From contig OX419756.1 in assembly GCA_948567375.1 (NCBI GenBank), positions 29,650,333-29,714,332 on the forward strand: a DNA stretch of 64,000 bases. The letters run 5' to 3'. The DNA comes from Lunularia cruciata (Eukaryota > Streptophyta > Marchantiopsida > Lunulariales > Lunulariaceae). Of the stretch, positions 25,061-36,530 are shown piece after piece (position 1 is the first letter of the stretch; the number at the start of each line of letters is the position of its first letter). The notes under the pieces are model-generated. The model worked only from the letters and a program-made list of their open reading frames with translations, was not told the origin of the DNA and made no database searches. Position numbers and translations under genes: made by a program.

Positions 25061-26739
25061 AAACACATTTGGTTGGTAGACTTTTTTATCACTCTAAAAT
25101 CCTTGCCAAATGAGCTAAATGTGGCTCTCAAGTCCTTACCAATTTGGGATATCTTTGGAAAAATCCTCACAAATTTAGGGAAATCTTGCCAACTTCAATA
25201 TATTTTGTTAACCCTAAATCCCTAATCATGATTGTATACCCCAATTTTGAATGTTATACTAAGTTTGACCCCAAGTTTTTGTTGTGAGCCGGCCTGTCTC
25301 TCACTCAAGATGAACCTCTGATGGCTATTATCGTAACGCACGATGGACTAAGAAAGCAAGGAACCCCAACTCCATCATACTTCTCCAAGGCTAACACTCC
25401 AAGACTCAAGACATTGCTCACTAGAGAACTCAATGAGAGAGAGATAGTTGCAAATGAAAGGATGATGAGTACCTCTCACCCCTTGTCTATATACTTGTGA
25501 AATAGTTACATACCAAAAGTTACTAAGTACCGTAGTAACTCAAGTTACTAAACTAAAAGTCAAGTCAAGTCAAAAAGTAGAAAGTAATATCCATTCACAT
25601 GGGCATATTCCAATAACATGTGATCTTATCTTAGCTTGACCCAACCACTAAATCAAGGATTCCCTCACATGGGCTATCCTTGGACTATAGAAAAATCCAA
25701 AACAAAAAGGCTTGCGGGCCCAAGAGTTCTCAACTCTTTCCTCAAAGCAAAACACCTAGGAATAATACCTAAGTCAACGCACTAGAATCCAAATAGTGGT
25801 GCTCACCTTTTCCACTTCCTCTAAATTAAGGTCCCCCCTATCTTAGCTATGACTAAATTTAGCTAATCATGACTAATCTAGAACCATGCTTTATCTCTAT
25901 ATAAATAATATCTCTCAAGTACTTGTAATACCAAGCTAAATATCACAATACCACACACATGCACAAAATGGATGTTAAAGTGCTTCTTAACTACAATTGT
26001 CCACTTTATCCTTTAACATAATACCTCAATTTCCATGTTTTACATAGAGATTAGAGCTTTTGCTTTAATATTACTATTACTTGATCTAATTTACAACTTT
26101 GGTAGAGGTTTTGCCTCAATTTCACCATCATTTGATCAATTATCTAAAATCTAACAACACTTCTTATGATACAACTACCAAAAGATAAAGAAAATGGTAT
26201 CAATACCATCCAAAATTGGAGATATTACCAAATCCCTCTTTTAGATCATGAATTTTTACTCACTTCCTTTGTGTAATAAAAATCAAAAGAAAAAACTCTA
26301 CCTACCACTAACCACAATTATACTTAATAAAGCCAAACAAACTCTAACACTATAAGATCCAAGTTACACTTGCATGCAATTTCTACTATAGCTAGGAGCT
26401 CAAGAGACTCAACATAGAAGAAGTGAACTCTTAGAAGCTCCAACCTAAAGTATACTCCTTTTGGAAGTATATGAAGCCCAACTCTTACCGGCATATAACT
26501 ATCTTTGTTAAAAATTGTAGGTCTAATGGTGCTCAAGTGAACCATAATAGAGTATCCAACCACTACTAAGTAATGTTTTAATTTTCTTTAACAGGATTGT
26601 GATTCCCAAGATAACAATTGAAACATCTTAGCAAATTAGCTAAGTTGCTACAAATGATGTGATTTTACCTTCAATAGTACATGGAAATTTGCAAAAGGCA
26701 TATTGGTCCATTTACAATGATAACACAAGTAGAGATAGT
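25061..26739. other. Non-coding stretch with a small CpG-containing patch
   Basis: No gene is recognised. About 25285-25350 has CpG and GC well above its surroundings (GAGCCGGCC, ATCGTAACGCACGATGG), which suggests a younger insertion or a surviving promoter patch of an element. A short plus frame at 26659-26880 lies at the end and overlaps the next repeat. Confidence 0.4.
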
Positions 26740-27000
26740 GGCTTATTGCTTGGAGTTGCCCCCTCTCTTGAAACAAAATCCTATGTTTCATATATTATTT
26801 GGTTGAGGAAGTATGAGCCCTATCCTATGCCTTTAAATATACATAAAAATTTCTTAAATTTCATCATCAATAAAAGTTGACATATTGGCTTATTACTTAG
26901 AATTGCCACCTCACATGAAAAAACATGCTATGTTTCATATTTTTCTATTGAGGACGGTATGAAGCTCATTCATTATGTGTTATAAATGTCTATCAACTAC
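26740..27000. repeat. Diverged tandem duplication, about 147-bp period
   Basis: GGCTTATTGCTTGGAGTTGCC at 26740 recurs as GGCTTATTACTTAGAATTGCC at 26887. Both are followed by CTATGTTTCATAT and a TTGAGGA phrase. Confidence 0.6.
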
Positions 27001-27168
27001 TATCCTTGCCTCAATTGTAAGAAGATAGATCATGAGGAGTTAAACATAAAGCAAATCTTCAAGAAGTGTATAATTAGTCATCACCATTAAAATTTGAGTA
27101 CTTGTTCCAATATAAAGAAATTTTATTATATGAAGAGATGTAGAACCTTCCACTAATGCACTATTTAT

Positions 27169-27541
27169 AGATTTCAAAAATAATGTAATAAGGATATTAT
27201 AAGTTAAATAAGGTAGATTTAGAGCCATCTTTAGTTAGTCTAAAAGAAAGTTACAAGGTTCATCTAGTTAAGAATGTTAGCTAGTAAAGTACTAAGGAGA
27301 CACTTGTGTGTAAAGTTAAGCATAGACTTCAAGGTAAAGTTTAGAGTAACTAGTGTAGATTTCAAAAATAATGTAATAAGGATATTATAAGTTAAATAAG
27401 GTAGATTTAGAGCCATCTTTAGTTAGTCTAAAAGAAAGTTACAAGGTTCATCTAGTTAAGAATGTTAGCTAGTAAAGTACAAAGGAGACACTTGTGTGTA
27501 AAGTTAAGCATAGACTTCAAGGTAAAGTTTAGAGTAACTAG
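27169..27541. repeat. Near-identical tandem duplication, 188-bp unit
   Basis: Copy one is 27169-27356 and copy two 27357-27541, both starting AGATTTCAAAAATAATG. I find about one substitution (ACTAAGG against ACAAAGG) before they diverge at the end. This is far more similar than other repeats nearby, so it is a recent event. Confidence 0.85.
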
Positions 27542-28914
27542 TGAGTGAAGTTAAGTATAGAATTATAGATAAATTCAAGAATAGCTTGCATGAGACAATC
27601 TATATTTGTACCTCACCTTTTTGGTATTTATAACTCAACCCAAATTATAGCTAAACTAGTCATAATTTACCAACATATTCTTAGCATGGTATAATTGTAC
27701 AGTTTTTTGATAAATATCCATTATCATCTATCCTATAGAATGCAAGTGGCAGATGCTAACATATTTGATCAATTTTATGCAAATTTGTACACTTTTATAG
27801 CACATGATGCACAAGTTGTGTGGTATGGGTCTAAGTGGTGAACACAATGGAGTATGGAGTTGTGACCTACTACTTAATGAACACATCCTTGAACTTTTCA
27901 TGAATCTAAACCCAATAGGTTTTAATTTGGAGGGTGAGATACAAATGCCAAAAAGATGAGGTACAAACACAAATCCCAAAGCGCCCTTAGTCAAGACTTG
28001 CATATGAAGTCTTTGACTAGTGTGTTAATTATGCATCTTATATATCATACCATTTGCTTTGTGATAACATTCCAATATGATAAAGAATGGAGAATGAGCT
28101 TTAGAGTATCTTACATTTGGAGTTTATTTTGGAAAAGTCTTCAAGCAAATCTTATTCACAATAGAATTTGATTTAAATATCTCATTATTTAATTCTCAAT
28201 CTCTAAGTTCACTTTTCCTTCTCTTCATTTCTTAGTATTCATACTACTTTTACTCTAAACTATCTTCTTTGATAATTCTCAAACATTTAGGCTTCCTTAA
28301 TTTATTTTTTTATTCCTCCTCAAACTCCAATCATATGTGCTTAGATCACCTATTGGCTTACTCTGACCAATATTTGAAGAGTATTGAAGGCCAAGCTTAA
28401 AAAGAATTTGTGGAAAATATCCATATCATATATATTAGACTTAGCACCCTAAGTACCCTTTTCTGAATTTGCCACAGTGGCCAAGTTATCTAGAAATATC
28501 TATCACTTGGATATAGAAGGTCTTTAGATAATTTTTCCCTTCATCAATAGAAAGGAGAATATTTTTTACCTTAAATTGGCATTAAGGATACACTTTTTTC
28601 TACTCAAGGAAATGCACAAGCTGGGAATATTGAGATGGATAGAAATCACTATTTTTTGTTCTGAAACTAGACATTTTACTTTGTAAGAATGAAAATTTTG
28701 AGTTACAAATCAGACATTGACTTTGTGAAATTCAATATCTGAATTATAAAATTTACCTATTTGGTGAATAAAATAGATATTTGAGAAAAAACACATTTTT
28801 TGCAGAGTGGATATTGAAATTAAAGAAGCCTAATTTTCATAAATATGAAAAAATTAAACAAATAAAATAGTTTAGCATAATTATTACAATCAAACATGTC
28901 AATGATAAGATACG
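27542..28914. other. AT-rich non-coding stretch
   Basis: Opposed short frames at 27728-28003 (minus) and 27956-28171 (plus) have no recognisable motif. Nothing else is seen. Confidence 0.5.
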
Positions 28915-29256
28915 TCTTCCTTAATAAAGACCTCATGTTGAATATAATTCTTTTCCTCTAATCATCTCTTTTTATAAAAACAAGTGTAAAATCTAAATAA
29001 AATTTTATGCCTAACAAGGGATAATCATGTCTTCCTTACTAGAAAGCTTACATTGAATATAAACTTTCCTCTAATCATCTTTTTTTCGTAAAAACTAGTG
29101 GAAAATCTAAATAAAATTGTATGTCTAACAAGGGGTAATCATGTCTTCCTTACTAGAAAGCTAACGTCGAATATAAAACTTTCCTCTAATCATCTCTTGT
29201 TATAAAAACTAGTATAAAATACACATGAAATTTTATGCATAACAAGGGATAATCAT
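28915..29256. repeat. Tandem repeat, three units of about 115 bp
   Basis: Units start at 28915, 29030 and 29144 with TCTTCCTTA. Each carries TTTCCTCTAATCATCT, then TAAAAAC, and ends AACAAGGGATAATCATG or a close form. Units two and three are closest to each other. Confidence 0.8.
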
Positions 29257-30050
29257 GAGAGTCATGATTAGATTATGGTATGATAATACACCATATGAGA
29301 TTATAAAATTTACGAATATGAGTTAAACAAAATATAAGCTATTTCTAAAAATGGCCAATAACACTCTAGAGGAGAAATTATTGAAGAGAGTACACTCTCT
29401 CTTTTACTCTTATTCATGACAACCATCTTTGTATTAGTAGTACTATAAATAGAGCTTGTTATCATTAAGATAAATAGAAGACGTTCTTATCTCTTGATCA
29501 GCCAAGGTCTTTTAAATAATAAGTGATTTCTTTGAGCATTCCATCAAGAATGGTAATATTTTATGGTCTTATCTAAACGTCCAATCTACAACTGGCTTCC
29601 ATGATCTCCTTAGGTAAAGAGATCGACAGAATTTGTAAGTTGATGATGAGTATAAAGTCTCATCATATGGAAACATGAATGACTCTTTGAGAAGTAATTG
29701 TAAGTTGTACCCCTTGGAAATGCTCAAGAAGGGATCATTGGATCAAATTTGTCCCGTGAAATGTAAGTTATATGTTTCAAAATTATTTATTAGAGATGCA
29801 TTTGTTTCCCGCATAAACTATGTATTAGTACTATTCTAACTTTGAGATGTTTTGGTGAAATGTACTCATTCCAACAACTACAAAATCCAAAATATAGATA
29901 ATATTTTTTCACGTTAGAAGAAATTAGTTTAAAATAGTATATTAAATTCGTATGAGCTTGATGATTATTTTCTCTGTCAGGTGAGCTAAGATCTGATTTC
30001 ATCAAAAACATTTATTGCAATGGAACTGCTCATTTTATAGGACATGTTTA
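29257..30050. other. AT-rich stretch before the composition boundary
   Basis: No gene is recognised. A TATA-like CTATAAATAGAG lies at 29443-29454 on the plus strand without an obvious transcript. CpG remains rare until about 30050, where the composition changes. Confidence 0.4.
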
Positions 30051-31237
30051 TCGAGAATTCGCAAAATTGATAGGAATTGGAGTTGGCCTAGAATCGACCT
30101 CTATGCAAATTCATTGTCCTCGATCATGGATTTGCTTAGAGTGTGGTGACCATATGCACTGCATCTTTTGCGTCCATTGATGAAGTTAGCTAAGGATTTG
30201 TGGATATGAACGAAAGTCCATGTTTGCTTTAATTATCCTAATTGCAACTTATTTTGGATATGAGCATGCTGCGTTTAAGCAATTTAGTAGAAGATATTAT
30301 CAATGCAAACAAGAATCGTCTCAAGCATTGATCTTACGGAACGCATGATGCTTGTCATGTGGTGGTTATTTAGGATGGTCGTCTATTCTATTGTTGGGCG
30401 ATTGCATATGGGTACTTCATGTGGGTACTCCTTATATGACCAAAGATCAGTTGGGCGTGGATCCGACACTCTCGCGAATATGGCATCGGCTCCTAATTGT
30501 GCTCGGAGGAGATGAGTCCTAAAAATACATGCCATGATGTCGATGAGACCCAGGGACTATAGACGTTATCTGAACGGTGGCTGATCTGTGGGCGATTGTT
30601 AGTGCCAGCTCCCATTACGCAATGTGGTGTTGTTCATACTGTAGTAGGTACTGTATAAGCCGCAGTCTTGTTGGAATCGTGCAGTATGAAACAAGGGAGT
30701 ACTGGTGGAGATGTTTGATTGAGATAACGTAAAGGGGGAAAAGGCGAGTATACTTGATGATCGAAACTGAGGGAATGGTTGGGGTTTATTCTAGCGGGTA
30801 GATGTGAAGATTCCCAGTTCGTTCTGGGAAGCGTAATAGAGCGGGCGGGAGCATGAGAATATTTGGTCTATCTTGTTGAAAAACATGCCGACGTTGCGAG
30901 ATTACTGGCTGAGTCGTTGGCAACTTGGGAAGGACACCCGACACTGTTGACAGAATATTATGATGTTTTCAAGGGTGTATACTGTCGTCTATTGTAGCCA
31001 GTCATGGGGCAGATCTCAGTCAACATGAACTACCAGTGTTATCGAGCAGTAAGGAAAAAGAACGTATCTTCTCTTCCCGTACACCAATGTTTGTAGATAG
31101 ATACCAGGTCGTCCGAACTAGGCCACATAGAGAACTGGAAGAAGCTGCAGGGACACATCAGAGGCAGGGGAGCGTTTTACTGCAACGATTAAACATACCT
31201 TTATGGCACTAATCATGACGAGAAGAACGCATAATAA

Positions 31238-31260
31238 TACTGTACTGTACTGTACTGTAT
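31238..31260. repeat. TACTG pentamer microsatellite
   Basis: Four and a half copies of TACTG, giving three GTAC cores at 31242, 31247 and 31252. Related TACTGTAC or TACAGTAC phrases recur later (about 59205, 60945, 61018, 62509). Confidence 0.8.
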
Positions 31261-32132
31261 ATCAATATGCCAATCCCTCCCACGTTCAGGCAGTGGGTAC
31301 TGTGTAGATTCGTTGGGAATGTTCCTCACATATGGGTAGATATCATCCTATAGCTTGCAGCTACTAACAGATCCTGTAGGCTGCTCTCCCCTCTCTAACG
31401 CTTTAAAGATGATATTTACTCCGTTCACTCGGGGTCCATGCTCCAAACCGGTCATCGTAAAGCCTCAAGCAAGCGAGCATTTGCACCATTTCATCTCTCT
31501 AGTCTGCTCATGACACGGTACGAACCGTACGGTTTCAGAAGTGTAGAGTTAATCTGCAAATGGTCTCCAATCCGAGTGCTCGATGCGCTCCTGCTTCTTC
31601 TATATCGTTGTGGTGTGGCCTGATATGTCTAGATGTTTGAGCTGGCTATAACTTGTCCCATGGATACCTGAATCCGCCTAATAATCTAAGGCGATGCACC
31701 GCAAAGTTCCCGGTGCTCCCCGGTATTGACTTTATCACGCACCCACTCTTCTCCTCGTGTGCTAATTATGCGGTAGAACTAATTAAAGCTTTCAACCCGA
31801 GTGAAATCACAAACACCAAAAATACATAAACAATCAATAAGTGAGGTCAATAAGGATAACAGTTTGAGTGGATTATCAAATTTAGACGCCCTTTTCACTT
31901 CTATTCCGCCATTTGCGCATTTACGTCCAGACCTAAATTTAAGTGAGGACAAACGATGTCTCCCGCTATTCTGAGCTCGTCCCACATTCTGCGCTGGCGA
32001 GCTGCCCAGCACGTCCCGCTAAGTCCTACAGTCCGCCCGTTATATTCCACCGTTCCACTTCTGAATATCATGCATCATAGGGACTACATTGACCTCCTTG
32101 TTGGTAAACGGAAAGTGAAGTTCTCGGTGGGG

Positions 32133-32183
32133 AGATCGATCGATCGATCGATCTATCCCTCTATCTATCTATCCATCGATGAT
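32133..32183. repeat. GATC/CTAT tetranucleotide microsatellite
   Basis: A run of GATC units passes into CTAT units, ending in ATCGATGATCG. Immediately after it is CGTACAA at 32184-32190, matching the core of the known SBP-domain binding site. Confidence 0.75.
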
Positions 32184-32457
32184 CGTACAAGTAGAAAGAA
32201 AGAAAGAACCCACCTCGATACGTTTTCTTCTTTTCTGTGAGTAAACAAGAGGAAAGACCAGCATGCCTTTGAGGAAGACGAGCACTCAAAAACGAACGGC
32301 GGCCTATTTCTTTACCTGTTTCTGTTCATGTCTTTCCATGCACCTCAACTCGCTGTCCGTCCTTCTTGACGTGACAGCCATGCCCAGCCCAGCCTAGCCA
32401 AGCCAAGGCCGGAACAGAACAGAGCACAACGAAGAGAAGATTCAGAGAAGAAGAAAC

Positions 32458-32479
32458 GTCTGTCTGTCTGTCTGTCTGT
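32458..32479. repeat. GTCT tetranucleotide microsatellite
   Basis: About five uninterrupted GTCT units. Confidence 0.85.
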
Positions 32480-32851
32480 TCCGGTGGGCCGGGTCTTACC
32501 TCTCTTGCCTGGGCTGCCGAGAAGCTAGCTCACATTCATTGACGTCTTTGGTGGAAAGAGAGAGAGATTGATAAGGTCCGAGAATGGATCATCCGACGAA
32601 GCCAGTGAAGTTAGGAAACCTGCACGAATGGATGAGAGCAGGCGATCACGATCATCCTCTTCATGATCTTACCAAGTGAGCTGCACTGAGCGTTGCTAGC
32701 GCAGAAGTGGGAGAGATGATCGGGGAGCTCAGTCATATATGGAGTGAAGAATGAGAGCTGACGGATGGATGCCACACACGCCGCCGCAAGGGCCGGCCCC
32801 CGCACGCCCACTTCCTTGCCTCCTCTCGAGTGAAGAAGCGTTCCTCCTGCC

Positions 32852-32858
32852 TATAAAA
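32852..32858 (+). promoter_or_regulatory. Candidate TATA box of the miR529 primary transcript
   Basis: TATAAAA in a pyrimidine-rich GC context, about 430 bases upstream of the first hairpin. A start site would be expected near 32885. No protein frame begins just downstream that would compete as an explanation. This is a motif call only. Confidence 0.45.
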
Positions 32859-33271
32859 TCCACTCTCTATAACTTGTTTCTCCACCGAACCTTCATCACC
32901 GATGTTCAGTCTCAACCTGAAGGTCAATGTGGTCCCTCCTCTCATGCCACACCCCGAGAGGATGATGCCGAGGGCACGGTCTGTTGACGTAACTTGCTGT
33001 CTTTGCAATTGGCTCATGCACTAGATAACCAGTGTGTGTTTCCACGTTCGCCTGCATCCTCTAATTGGCTACACCGACGAGCACTGTTAGTAGAGACGCT
33101 GCTGTAATAGCAGGGATTACAGTCGTAGTTTCCTGTCGGATCAGATCCCTATCCTGTCTTACGAGCTGCGATTCGTCATTATAGCTCACATCCAAGAGCC
33201 ACGCAGGCCGTTGGTCATGACCCCCTATTATGGCCGAGGCATGTTCTCCACATCGGCTACTTAGACAATAA

Positions 33272-33377
33272 TTCACGAGTGATGGAAGAAGAAGAGAGAG
33301 AGCACAGCCCTGTGCTCATGACACTGCGTTGTCGTGCTTGGCTGTGCCCTCTCTCTTCCACTACCGGCATCCGTGAG
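33272..33377 (+). ncRNA. MIR529: miR529 precursor hairpin, first of two
   Basis: The 5' arm carries the miR529 mature sequence at 33290-33310 (AGAAGAGAGAGAGCACAGCC plus C). The 3' arm carries its star at about 33340-33360, starting GGCTGTGCCCTCTCTCTTCC. Pairing covers 18 of the 21 positions of the duplex, with a mismatch at mature nucleotide 12 (33301), and continues below as a lower stem to 33272/33377 with a few mismatches. The loop is about 30 nt. miR529 guides cleavage of SBP-box (SPL) mRNAs at a site overlapping that of miR156. The family name comes from recall of the mature sequence; the foldback itself is directly visible. Confidence 0.9.
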
Positions 33378-33421
33378 CCTCTAGCCCATCATCATTAACG
33401 ACAGATTGAGTGCCCGCCCGC

Positions 33422-33546
33422 ACATGAATGATGGCAGCAGAAGAGAGAGAGTACAGCCCCTTGTCACTTGCGGTACTCAGATTTCTCTGCGTTTCTCAAC
33501 TGGCTCACGGGCTGTACCCTCTCTCTTCGACTGCCGCCTTTCATGT
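33422..33546 (+). ncRNA. MIR529: miR529 precursor hairpin, second of two
   Basis: The mature position is 33439-33459 and differs from the first hairpin by one base (C to T at nucleotide 14, giving GAGAGTACAGCCC). The star at about 33510-33530 has the compensating change (GGCTGTACCCTCTCTCTTCG), so the pair is kept. The mismatch at mature nucleotide 12 is again present. The lower stem pairs cleanly from 33422-33437 to 33531-33546 with two mismatches. The loop is about 50 nt and unrelated to that of the first hairpin. The compensated change argues that both copies are functional. Confidence 0.9.
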
Positions 33547-33655
33547 TCAAAGTTACCGCTTCAGTTCTCGTGCAGATTATTGTAGAGAGCGAGATTCTCT
33601 TTCCATCGAGAGGAAAAATCAACCCGGCCTACACACCCAGATGGCCATATGACAG

Positions 33656-33661
33656 GTAAGC
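33656..33661 (+). promoter_or_regulatory. Candidate 5' splice site downstream of the miR529 hairpins
   Basis: GTAAGC after ACAG, a strong match to the plant donor consensus, 110 bases past the second hairpin. The acceptor cannot be chosen from sequence alone. Confidence 0.35.
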
Positions 33662-36240
33662 GTCCATCAACCTACCAGGAAGCATGCGGATTGGGAAGCC
33701 TGTGTGCCCTTGACACTCGTTTGTAGCACATGCACGCGGAATCATCATCTGCGTTTCGTTGGCGGAGAGGAGGGCAGGTTCTTGAATAGCATGAGGTCTC
33801 CAAGCCTTGGGAGTGTGTAGAGAAAAGTCATGGCGTCTGAAGACGTTCAGCATAAGCTGAGAGGGTTTGTCGAGACCTTTTCTGGATCACGTGTCCTCGT
33901 GTACAAGTATAAACACGTCGCAACTAGGGGTGGATTGTAGTAACATGAATCGATGAGAGAACAGGTGCAGCCTACTTCACGCACTTGCGCATTTAGTGGA
34001 TGTGCAACAAGGTATAACTCTTGTTACATGAATCCAAGTTGATTGATTATCAGGTGTCTGGGGATATTCAGACTGATGCTAAATCTCCTTTTGCCTTAAT
34101 CAAAGGCGAAAAGTGATTTTGCTAGGAACTCACTCCATATCGAGCAGGGGGTTGTTTCCGTCGACGCTCGTTTTCAGACTGCCGTAAAGGAATGGTTACA
34201 TTATATCATTCCTGAATTGAGAGAAATGGTACGCATCCATACCATTCATTCCGTGCTGTGGGTAGAATGTGAGGATACTCTCTAGTGCTCAAATGTGAGG
34301 GTGGTTCACCTAGTTACTCGTCAGTCAAACGTTATTCTTAGCATTGTACAAATGTAATGAGTTGGGGTTGAATTCTTTGCGGAGAACGCTCACAACATTG
34401 TGATTTAGAATTCAATGTAACTAGCAAAGGAAGTTTTATCTAGTGGCTAGAGCAAATGAACTGCAGTAATGGCTATCTGTGTATCCAACTACATCATGTG
34501 AAGACATGAAATGAAAATCAAATTCAACCAATTTCTATACGGAGGAGTTTGATCTGAACTGTATACATCTCGTAATATAAATCGTGGAATGGAATATCCT
34601 CTGAAACTATGAACTGATGCAGTCCAACTATCTAACCTGAGTGCACTTTGAGGTGGGATGAATGACAGTCTGTAACCTACTGTCTAGTGATTGCTTGTAT
34701 CGCCGTGACTGGAATGTTCAGTGTAAATAATTGTCGCTGATATTAGATCTTGAATGTGCACTTGATAGTAGTGCATATGAACTGAACATGAAATTTGTAT
34801 AATCACATTATTAGATTGTCGGTAGAAACATCAAATTAAAAGCCATCATAGCTTTGTTAATTTCAAATAACAAAATGTTTAAACTCCTCGCTATAATATG
34901 TAAATCTAAATTGCATACTACGCATGTGAAAAATTTATAATATATCTATTACTTTTCCCAGAAAACTACAGTTTATTTCGGTACATTCCTGTGGGAAGTC
35001 GATACATGTGAGAGACAGCCTTCTATGTTGTGCAAAATTCTCTTTGGATGTTTTTTGTGCATTCTCGTTCAACATCACTCTGTATAAGTTTGTAATTCTC
35101 AAGATCGAGATCTGATAAATAAATTGATGGTATAATTGGGTGAAAGTACAGTTATTCTTTATATGTTAGTACATTTTACCTCCGTCTCAATCATTCGAAC
35201 TGACTGACAAATTGTACAGTTCACTTCAGATTCAACATTGTAGAACCATACTAAAACAAACAAGGCAGTTTGTACCCAACAATGTAAACTCATCTACAGC
35301 CGAGAGAGATAATCAACGGCAACAAGCAATGGACCGTACCATTTTTTCACGTCCTTGCGAGAGGGTGTAGGAAGATCGGGAGTGGAGCGAACGGAAATGC
35401 TAAGCTTTGAGTATCCACCGTTCATAAGTGTATGCAAGTCGAGGTCGCAACGGACTGCTAGCGTGTTTGCGACAAGGCGATGCAAGACTAAATTGGCCGA
35501 TACACGTTACCTACAATGAATGTTTTAGCTCCTTCGCTACATCGCGTCTCCTTGTTATTATAAGACTATGTCAAGGCGTCCAGATGAACACGCAACATAG
35601 AAAGAGAGATACAGATAGAGTCTTCATGAGACTTGGTCTGCTAGTTCCTTTAAAGTGCATGCACACGATATTAACACGTCAAAAGCCAACATAGCCAGCG
35701 TAGTTGTTAGCCTCCATCTATCATTGTGAAAAAGACTATATGCATCCGAAAAGAAAGACTGCCGAGCTATTAGCTGGGGATCTGGTTGAAGATGGTGAGT
35801 ATGCCATCCACCGTTTATCGTCACCTGTTATGGGTCGGGGCCTTTTTTTTTCGATTCACAGACCTGGACTGTGAAGCATCAGTTATACACCATCAATGTC
35901 ACAGGCGAGGGAAGAAATTGTAGTAATACAGTATGTTATGTTTAACTCCGGTCAAGTCAAGTAACATTCAGAGACCTTATCTGCGACTGCAGAAGGGTTC
36001 CATGTTAGTATTCTCAAAACCAAAACATGAGAATGAAGGGATAGATATAAGAAAGAAACAGTTCGTCCAAACGATCATCCACCTCAGTCTTGAGGAACCA
36101 ATTCTCTGTCCTTCCTAGGCCATAGTTTACCAATGTTTCATTCTTCTTACATGATCAATGAAAGCCCAGTCTGAGTAGGTCTTTCATCACTGAGCACTGT
36201 TGAAAGCCTGTGTGAAAAGTCGGATTGTGAAGAACACAAG
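33662..36240. other. CpG-containing intergenic sequence after the miR529 cluster
   Basis: No gene is recognised. It may contain later exons or introns of the primary transcript. A G-box CACGTG is at 33888-33893. An AT-richer part runs about 34750-35250. Confidence 0.45.
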
Positions 36241-36530
36241 TTTGTAGCTACGTGAACAATAACGCAACGCAAACGGATTTCGCTACATGATGCCAAGCAA
36301 TCTGCAATCACAGTTTCGTCAGAGACAGATCTGATATACGCAACAACATGGATGTTAAAGTCGGCCGTTCCTGTGGTGAAGCCCAGTTTGTAGTTAAACG
36401 AAGATACATCGCAAACTAAACCAATATTGGCTACAAGACGTCAAGCAATCTGCAATCACATTGCTGTCAGACAGATCTATGCACAAAAGCATCGGCGTGA
36501 AAGCACCCCGTGCCTGCTGGTGACGGGATA
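36241..36530. repeat. Diverged tandem duplication, 146-bp period
   Basis: Two units start TTTGTAG at 36241 and 36387 and share GTCAAGCAATCTGCAATCACA (GCCAAGC in the first copy) and CAGACAGATCT. About a quarter of positions differ. It lies in single-copy-looking sequence outside any retroelement. Confidence 0.65.

Larger units (their letters stand above)
30051..32851. other. CpG-containing intergenic sequence upstream of the miR529 cluster
   Basis: From about 30050 CG dinucleotides become common. No open frame is convincing (the longest is 94 codons, at 31956-32240, and runs through a microsatellite). Simple repeats are listed separately. The last kilobase (31900-32850) is the likely promoter region of the microRNA transcript, with purine-rich GAGAGAG stretches at about 32559-32568. 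Confidence 0.5.
32885..33655 (+). ncRNA. Proposed first exon of a primary miR529 transcript
   Basis: The interval lies between a TATA box (32852) and a strong 5' splice site (ACAG then GTAAGC, junction 33655/33656) and contains both miR529 foldbacks in the same orientation. Plant microRNA genes are transcribed by RNA polymerase II from TATA promoters, and many have introns. That background is established; the exact ends here are inferred. Short open frames occur on both strands but none is conserved or recognisable. A bicistronic precursor would give two miR529 variants from one promoter. Confidence 0.5.

Noticed and set aside
27161-29260. CRISPR array from the tandem repeats
   Set aside because: The units are long, contiguous and without unique spacers, and the sequence is of plant type.
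32743-33027. Overlapping frames on both strands (32733-33017 minus, 32751-32987 plus) as protein genes
   Set aside because: They overlap each other at the candidate microRNA promoter and start site, share no recognisable domain, and are the length expected by chance in higher-GC sequence.
33290-33310. miR156 as the identity of the hairpin
   Set aside because: The sequence overlaps the miR156 core but is shifted and ends CACAGCCC, which fits miR529; it lacks the TGACAGAAGAGAGTGAGCAC form of miR156.
33428-33659. Plus-strand frames of 74 and 63 codons across the second hairpin
   Set aside because: The sequence there is explained by the foldback; two overlapping frames of similar length argue for chance. 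A microRNA-encoded peptide cannot be claimed without conservation.
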